Assembly: GCF_014200015.1 (NCBI RefSeq)
Contig: NZ_JACHOT010000001.1
Span: 1,736,001 to 1,800,000 of the forward strand
Direction of reading: 5' to 3'
Source of the DNA: Aminobacter niigataensis
GTDB taxonomy: Bacteria > Pseudomonadota > Alphaproteobacteria > Rhizobiales > Rhizobiaceae
Length of the DNA stretch: 64,000 bases
Both the position numbers and the translations under genes were made by a program. The notes beneath the pieces are model-generated. The model made no database searches. It was given only the letters and a program-made list of their open reading frames with translations, and was not told where the DNA came from. This document shows positions 59,062 to 64,000 of this stretch, in pieces. Numbering within the stretch: the first letter of the stretch is position 1; every line of letters begins with the position of its first letter.

Positions 59062-60285
59062 ATGCAATCGCGGCAGATAGTGGTTGCCGGAGCTGGCATT
59101 GCCGGGCTCACTGCAGCAATCGCCTTTGCAAGACACGGCTTTAGCGTTCGCGTTTTCGAACGCTCGCCGGCGCTTGAGGAAGTCGGCGCGGGGCTCCAGC
59201 TCTCCCCCAACGCAACCCGCATCCTCGACCGTCTTGGCGTGCTCGACCTGGTTAGCCCGTCGACCGTACGACCGGAGGCGGTGGTATTGCGCGATGCTGC
59301 AACCCTGAGCGAACGGGCGCGTGTGCCGCTGGGTGCTGCCGCAGAGCGCCGCTGGAAAGCCCCTTATCTGGTCGCCCACCGCGCCGACCTGCAGAGCGCG
59401 CTGCTCGCACGAGCGTCGGAAAGCCCATTGATCGAGATCGTGACGGACGCCACCGTCAGCGGGGTCGAGGCACAGGCAAGCGGCAACAGGATAACACTCA
59501 CGCAAGCGGGCATCGTCTCCCACGAGCAGGCCGCGCTGCTGGTTGCAGCGGATGGCGTCTGGTCGTCGAGCCGGCGCCTTGTCGGCCCCAACGAAAAGAG
59601 CCGCTTCACCGGCGAACTGGCCTGGCGCACGACGCTTTCCGCCGATGGCGACGTCGGCCGGCATTTTGCCTCCCTGAGCTCCCCGGCCATGGTGACGACC
59701 TATCTTCACGCAGGCTTCCATCTCGTCGCCTACCCGATCCGGGCGGGGGCGGCGATCAACCTCGCCGCATTCACCCCGGGCAACTCGATAGCCGAGCAAT
59801 GGTCGGGCGAGACCGATGCCAATGCGTTGAAACGCGCCATGCGCGGTACGGCTCCTGCTCTGTCCAGGCTGATCGACGAATCCGGGCCATGGACGGTCTG
59901 GCCCTTGCACGCCGTCGACCCGACCCGGCCCTGGACCGCGCCAAGCGGCATCGCCCTTATCGGCGACGCCGCACACGCGATGACGCCCTTCGCCGCCCAG
60001 GGCGCGGCTATGGCGATCGAGGATGCGTTCACCCTGGCCGACGCCGTTGCCTCTGGACCCAACACTGCCAACGCATTGTCGCAGTGGGAGATGCTGCGGA
60101 AGCCGCGCGTGCGGAAAGTGGCGCGGCGCGGCGCGCTCAACCGCCTTGCCTGGCATGCCGCCGGGCCGGTGGCGATGGCACGCAACCTGTTCCTGAAGCT
60201 CAAGTCGCCGGACAGCCTCGCAGCCGACATGGATTGGCTTTACGGCTGGACCCCGCCCGGCTGGAAAGACGACGGCCGGTTGTAG
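59062..60285 (+). CDS. FAD-dependent monooxygenase (salicylate hydroxylase-like)
   Basis: This 407-residue group A flavoprotein hydroxylase has GxGxxG near the N terminus (VVAGAGIAGLTAAIAFARHGF), the DG motif AADGVWSSSR and the GD motif ALIGDAAHAMTPFAAQGA. It should hydroxylate an aromatic or heteroaromatic acid with NAD(P)H and oxygen; the substrate is unknown. It may be co-transcribed with the zinc-finger gene. Its 3' end overlaps the convergent TIGR02117 gene by 46 bases. Confidence 0.88.
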   Translation: MQSRQIVVAGAGIAGLTAAIAFARHGFSVRVFERSPALEEVGAGLQLSPNATRILDRLGVLDLVSPSTVRPEAVVLRDAATLSERARVPLGAAAERRWKAPYLVAHRADLQSALLARASESPLIEIVTDATVSGVEAQASGNRITLTQAGIVSHEQAALLVAADGVWSSSRRLVGPNEKSRFTGELAWRTTLSADGDVGRHFASLSSPAMVTTYLHAGFHLVAYPIRAGAAINLAAFTPGNSIAEQWSGETDANALKRAMRGTAPALSRLIDESGPWTVWPLHAVDPTRPWTAPSGIALIGDAAHAMTPFAAQGAAMAIEDAFTLADAVASGPNTANALSQWEMLRKPRVRKVARRGALNRLAWHAAGPVAMARNLFLKLKSPDSLAADMDWLYGWTPPGWKDDGRL

Positions 60286-60944
60286 AGGCCAAGAGACCAG
60301 TTGAGCGTCGCAGGCAGCGGGTTCCACCAGCCGGTCGTCAGTCCGGCCTGGCGCAAGGCGGCGGCTGTCCAGGTGTTGCAACCGGCAAGCGCGTTGAACT
60401 TGCCGTTGGCGTCGAAGAAGCCGTCATAGGCACCGTACGCAACCCCGGGAATGCGTTGAACGCCCGCACTGCCCCGCTCGAAGCTGCCGTCGATGAAGTC
60501 GAGCAGGGAGGCAAAACCTGCCTCGCTGATGTCGAACCGGCTGACCGTGGGTTGCGGCAGCGCTATTTCGCCGGCCAGGTCGACATGCATCACCGAGTTG
60601 TCGAGCGTCAGCGCCGCAAGCACAGGCGCGGGCTTCAGCTCCGACCATGTCGGCGTGCCGATATAGAAGGCCTTGCTGCCCCAGCCGAACACCAGATAGC
60701 GCGCCGCCGGCAGGTCGGCCTGAATGCCGGCATCCAGCAGGAAGTCGAATTTTTCCAGCACGCCATCATCGATCGGCACAGCGATGTCAGTGTGGATCGG
60801 GTTGGTGAAGACGAGAATGTGGCGCGACGTTGCATCGCCTGCCGCAGCGCCGCCGAACAGCGGCCTCGGCACCAGGGTACCGAGCGCCACACCGGCGGCA
60901 ACCAGCAGGGCAAGCATGCCTAGAAGACGTATTGCTCTTCGCAA
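60240..60944 (-). CDS. TIGR02117 (DUF2459) family protein
   Basis: This protein of about 234 residues has one N-terminal membrane segment (IRLLGMLALLVAAGVALGTLV). The domain starts with FTNPIHTDIAVPID and includes FGWGSKAFYIGTPTW and LAGCNTWTAAALRQAG; a conserved cysteine and histidine suggest an envelope peptidase-like fold, but function is unknown. The start is taken as TTG 60944, which gives the usual basic start RRAIRLLG; ATG 60917 is the alternative. In-frame read-through from the aapP region upstream is not coding. Confidence 0.8.
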   Translation of the reverse strand: MRRAIRLLGMLALLVAAGVALGTLVPRPLFGGAAAGDATSRHILVFTNPIHTDIAVPIDDGVLEKFDFLLDAGIQADLPAARYLVFGWGSKAFYIGTPTWSELKPAPVLAALTLDNSVMHVDLAGEIALPQPTVSRFDISEAGFASLLDFIDGSFERGSAGVQRIPGVAYGAYDGFFDANGKFNALAGCNTWTAAALRQAGLTTGWWNPLPATLNWSLGLYNRPSSFQPGGVQP

Positions 60945-60981
60945 CGACTCTACATCCCTGCTGCTCTTTGCGGGTTCCAAC

Positions 60982-61012
60982 AAAAAAGCCCGGCCGAAAT
61001 ACGACCGGGCTT
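60982..61012 (-). terminator. Terminator of the aapQMP operon
   Basis: On the minus strand, AAGCCCGG (61005-61012) pairs with CCGGGCTT (60986-60993), followed by more T (60982-60985). It lies 22 bases after the aapP stop. Confidence 0.85.
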
Positions 61013-61033
61013 CGCGGAATTTTCCAGCCGAGC

Positions 61034-61837
61034 CTAGTGCAGGATCTGGCTGAGGAAGAGCTTGGTGCGCTCGTGGCGCGGATTGTCGAAGAACTCGCCC
61101 GGCGTGTTCTCCTCGACGATCTGGCCCTGGTCCATGAAGATCACCCGGTTGGCGACCTTGCGGGCAAAACCCATCTCGTGGGTCACGCACAGCATGGTCA
61201 TGCCCTCTTCGGCGAGGCCGACCATCGTCTCCAGCACTTCCTTGATCATTTCCGGATCGAGCGCCGAGGTCGGCTCGTCGAACAGCATGATGCGCGGGTT
61301 CATGCACAGCGACCGCGCAATCGCCACGCGCTGCTGCTGGCCGCCGGACAGCTGGCCCGGATACTTGTTGGCCTGCTCGGGGATCTTGACCCGGCGCAGG
61401 AAGTGCATCGCCTGCTCCTCGGCCTGCTTCTTCGGCGTCTTGCGCACCCAGATCGGCGCCAGCGTGCAGTTCTCGAGGATGGTCAGGTGCGGGAACAGGT
61501 TGAAGTGCTGGAACACCATGCCGACTTCGCGGCGGACCTCGTCGATCTTCTTGAGATCGTTGGTCAGTTCCTTGCCGTCGACGATGATCTTGCCCTTCTG
61601 ATGCTCCTCCAGGCGGTTGATGCAGCGGATCATGGTCGACTTGCCTGAACCGGACGGACCGCAGATGACGATGCGCTCGCCGCGCATGACCCTGAGATTG
61701 ATGTCCTTCAGCACGTTGAACTCGCCATACCATTTGTGCATGCCGACGATGTCGATGGCGACATCGGTGTCCGAGATATGCATCTTCGCCCGATCAACCT
61801 TGATCTCGTCGGCGCTGACTGCGTTTTCGATGGCCAT
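61034..61837 (-). CDS. aapP: General L-amino acid ABC transporter ATP-binding protein
   Basis: This 267-residue ATPase of a polar amino acid importer has Walker [10 protein letters not shown], signature LSGGQQQR, Walker [13 protein letters not shown] and switch histidine THEMGF. An N-terminal extension of about 25 residues precedes the ABC domain. It lies 23 bases downstream of aapM and powers the AapQ/AapM permease for uptake of a broad set of L-amino acids. Confidence 0.95.
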   Translation of the reverse strand: MAIENAVSADEIKVDRAKMHISDTDVAIDIVGMHKWYGEFNVLKDINLRVMRGERIVICGPSGSGKSTMIRCINRLEEHQKGKIIVDGKELTNDLKKIDEVRREVGMVFQHFNLFPHLTILENCTLAPIWVRKTPKKQAEEQAMHFLRRVKIPEQANKYPGQLSGGQQQRVAIARSLCMNPRIMLFDEPTSALDPEMIKEVLETMVGLAEEGMTMLCVTHEMGFARKVANRVIFMDQGQIVEENTPGEFFDNPRHERTKLFLSQILH

Positions 61838-61860
61838 GGGCCGTTCCCTTTTGTTGTTCG

Positions 61861-63015
61861 TTATCGCTTATGCCCGGTGTCGAGCCGGCGCTCCATGAAA
61901 ATAGAATAGCGCGACATGCCGAAGCAGAATATCCAAAAGACAAGGGCTGCGAAGACAAGCCCCGAAGCCGGAGTCTGCGGCGAAGCCCAGGCCGCATCGG
62001 AGAAGTTCTGACGCACGACGCCGAGCAGGTCGAACATCGAGATGATGTAGACCAGACTGGTGTCCTTGAACATGCCGATGAAGGTATTGACGATGCCGGG
62101 AATGACCAGCTTCAACGCCTGCGGCAGCACGATCAGGCCCATCTTCTGCCAGTAGCTGAGACCGAGCGAGTCGGCGCCCTCGTACTGCCCTTTCGGTATG
62201 GCCTGCAGGCCGCCGCGCACGACTTCGGCCATGTAGGCCGACGCGAACAGCGACACCCCGATCAGCGCGCGCAGGAACTTGTCGAACGAGACGCCCGCCG
62301 GCAGGAACAGCGGCAGCATGACGCTTGCCATGAACAGCACCGTGATCAGCGGCACGCCACGCACCGTCTCGATGAAGATGACGCAGAGCATCTTCACAAC
62401 CGGCATCTTGGAGCGCCGACCGAGCGCAAGCAGGATGCCGAAAGGCAGTGAGACCACGATGCCGACAAAAGACAGCGTAAGCGTCACCAGCAGACCGCCC
62501 CAGAGCGGGGTCTCGACATGCGGCAAGCCAAACACGCCACCGATCAGCAGGAAGTAGGAAACGACCGGAAGCACCAGGAAGAACAGGACAGAATTGAGCC
62601 CCTTGCGCGGGATGCGTGGAACCAGCAGCGGCACCAGCAGCGCCACGAACATGATCGCCACCAGGATGACGCGCCAGCGCTCGTCCAGGGGATAACGGCC
62701 AAACATGAACTGGCCGAACTTTGCCTTGACAAACGCCCAGCAGGCGCCCGACCAGCCGTCGGGCTGGATGCCGCCCTGCGCCACGGTGGCGCAGAACGTT
62801 CGATCGGTGCCGGTCCACTGGGCATTTACGATGGCCCAGTTGAACAGCGGCGGCACGATCATCGCCACGATGAAAAACCCCACGATCGACAACACCGAAT
62901 CAAACGGGTTGGCAAACAGGTTCTTGCGCATCCAGGCCAGCGGCCCACGCTCGCGAAGCGGCGCCGGCTGTGGCAGCGCCATTTCGGTGCGGACGTATCC
63001 GATATCTTGCGACAT
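61861..63015 (-). CDS. aapM: General L-amino acid ABC transporter permease
   Basis: This 384-residue inner membrane permease has eight or more helices and the coupling EAA-like loop ([31 protein letters not shown]) that docks AapP. The long N-terminal half with a periplasmic loop ([19 protein letters not shown]) is typical of AapM. It lies nine bases downstream of aapQ. Confidence 0.95.
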   Translation of the reverse strand: MSQDIGYVRTEMALPQPAPLRERGPLAWMRKNLFANPFDSVLSIVGFFIVAMIVPPLFNWAIVNAQWTGTDRTFCATVAQGGIQPDGWSGACWAFVKAKFGQFMFGRYPLDERWRVILVAIMFVALLVPLLVPRIPRKGLNSVLFFLVLPVVSYFLLIGGVFGLPHVETPLWGGLLVTLTLSFVGIVVSLPFGILLALGRRSKMPVVKMLCVIFIETVRGVPLITVLFMASVMLPLFLPAGVSFDKFLRALIGVSLFASAYMAEVVRGGLQAIPKGQYEGADSLGLSYWQKMGLIVLPQALKLVIPGIVNTFIGMFKDTSLVYIISMFDLLGVVRQNFSDAAWASPQTPASGLVFAALVFWIFCFGMSRYSIFMERRLDTGHKR

Positions 63016-63024
63016 GCCCGCCTC

Positions 63025-64000
63025 CTACCTTTCCACCAGCGCCATCTTGGCGTTGAACCAGTTCATGAAGGCTGACGTGATCAGGCTGAGACCGAGATAG
63101 ACGACCATCCAGATGACGACGATCTCGATGGCCTGGCCCGTCTGGTTGAGCACCGTGCCGCCGACCGCAACCAGGTCCGGATAGCCGATGGCGATCGCCA
63201 GCGACGAGTTCTTGGTCAGGTTGAGGAACTGGCTGGTCAGCGGCGGAATGACAATGCGCAGAGCCTGCGGCACCACCACCAGCCTAAGCGCCTGCGCGGA
63301 CCTGAGGCCAAGTGCTGCGGACGCCTCGCTCTGTCCGCTGCTGACGCCCCGGATGCCCGCGCGGACGATCTCGGCGATGAAGGCTGCGGTGTAAAACGAC
63401 AAGGCAAGGTACAGCGACAGGAATTCCGGTTTGATTTGCAGGCCGCCGGTCAGGTTGAACGTCGACTTCTGCGGAAAGTCGAAGCTGAGCGGAAAGCCCG
63501 TCGCGACCAAGGCCAGGAACGGCAGGCCGACGATCAGCGCCAGCGACGTCCAAAACACGGGAAATGTCGCGCCCGTGGCCATTTGCCTTTGCTTGGCACG
63601 CCGGGCGACGAACCAGGACATGGCAAGGCCGAGCAGCAGCGCCACCGGGACCAGCATCGATCCGTCGCCCCAGACCAGCTTCGGAAAATAGAAGCCACGG
63701 CTGTTGAGGAAGGAGCCGAAGGGCAGTTCGATGCTCTCCTTCGGCAGCGGCAGCACAGAAAGCACGCCGAAATACCAGAAGAAGATGACGAGCAGCGGCG
63801 GAATGTTGCGGAACAGCTCGACATAGACCGTGCAGATCTTGCGGATCAGCCAGTTGTGCGACAGCCGGCCGATGCCGATCAGGAAGCCCAGAATCGAAGC
63901 GGTGACGATGCCGGCGGCAGCCACAACCAAGGTGTTGATGAAGCCGACAAGCAAAGCGCGCCTGTAGGTCGAATCCGAATCGAAGGCGATCAGCGTATCG
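63025..64000 (-). CDS. aapQ: General L-amino acid ABC transporter permease, 5' end beyond window
   Basis: The frame stays open to the right edge, so the N terminus is missing; 325 residues are visible. Membrane helices, the segment LVGFINTLVVAAAGIVTASILGF and the coupling loop SGQSEASAALGLRSAQALRLVVVPQALRIVIPPL identify the AapQ permease. The binding protein gene aapJ would be expected further right. Confidence 0.93.
   Translation of the reverse strand, partial: DTLIAFDSDSTYRRALLVGFINTLVVAAAGIVTASILGFLIGIGRLSHNWLIRKICTVYVELFRNIPPLLVIFFWYFGVLSVLPLPKESIELPFGSFLNSRGFYFPKLVWGDGSMLVPVALLLGLAMSWFVARRAKQRQMATGATFPVFWTSLALIVGLPFLALVATGFPLSFDFPQKSTFNLTGGLQIKPEFLSLYLALSFYTAAFIAEIVRAGIRGVSSGQSEASAALGLRSAQALRLVVVPQALRIVIPPLTSQFLNLTKNSSLAIAIGYPDLVAVGGTVLNQTGQAIEIVVIWMVVYLGLSLITSAFMNWFNAKMALVER

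Noticed and set aside
60945..61733. Apparent N-terminal extension of the TIGR02117 protein through aapP
   Set aside because: It is aapP read in another frame; the terminator at 60982-61012 separates the two genes.

Overview
The window is about 64 kb of high-GC, densely coded chromosome from an alphaproteobacterium. Gene content and order (pmbA-cysQ-DUF4170-DUF374-waaA-lpxK beside DUF2093 and mutL, a CIRCE-controlled groESL, aapQMP, ppk-ppx, DUF4170 and TIGR01459 proteins) point to Rhizobiales/Hyphomicrobiales, most likely Mesorhizobium or a close Phyllobacteriaceae relative. That placement is inference from gene families; no rRNA or tRNA gene was found. No insertion sequence, prophage, CRISPR array or origin was recognised. 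No gene-free stretch exceeds 300 bases; the longest (about 250-270 bases, at 7165-7415, 9030-9294, 30319-30585 and 41708-41961) are promoter regions.

Region 1 (1-17.3 kb) is the accessory, catabolic part. It holds the tail of a probable zinc metallochaperone, a rhodanese-like protein, a VapBC-type toxin-antitoxin pair with a palindromic operator, DinB, a metallo-beta-lactamase hydrolase translationally overlapped with a degenerate fumarylacetoacetase-like protein, an HPP membrane protein, the threonine-to-glycine pair kbl-tdh, an enolase-superfamily gene flanked by two paralogous cupins, glutaryl-CoA dehydrogenase with a divergent LysR regulator, an old-yellow-enzyme type demethylase, queF, a RelE/ParE-type toxin-antitoxin pair, and an MttB-like methyltransferase with a divergent LysR gene whose start codon lies inside a perfect inverted repeat.

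Region 2 (17.4-31.6 kb) is mostly core: mutL, DUF2093, the lipid A/Kdo operon read leftward from pmbA through cysQ to lpxK (lpxK apparently starting at CTG), a MATE exporter, a patatin coupled to a pair of M16 peptidases, a small cupin, and rsmD coupled to a pseudouridine synthase with long internal repeats.

Region 3 (31.6-48 kb): the repeat-rich pseudouridine synthase, tadA, a lipoprotein, ileS, an OmpV-type porin, HdeD, ribF with a HAD phosphatase, an orphan TadG/VWA protein, an emrRAB-like drug efflux operon with a MarR palindrome, and a Tat-exported DsbA-like protein.

Region 4 (48-64 kb): groESL with promoter, CIRCE and terminator, a patatin lipoprotein, CsbD, fumC, two tandem DoxX paralogues, ppx and ppk (polyphosphate breakdown and synthesis, coupled), a zinc-finger protein of the NDUFS6 type, an FAD monooxygenase, a TIGR02117 protein, and the aapQMP amino-acid ABC transporter running off the right edge.

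The most unusual unit is the 6.7-9.1 kb cupin-enolase-cupin cluster. Both cupins have a similar 20-bp inverted repeat at nearly the same distance upstream, and one cupin has lost its metal-binding histidines. I saw no clear new defence or mobile system; the two small toxin-antitoxin pairs are of known types.
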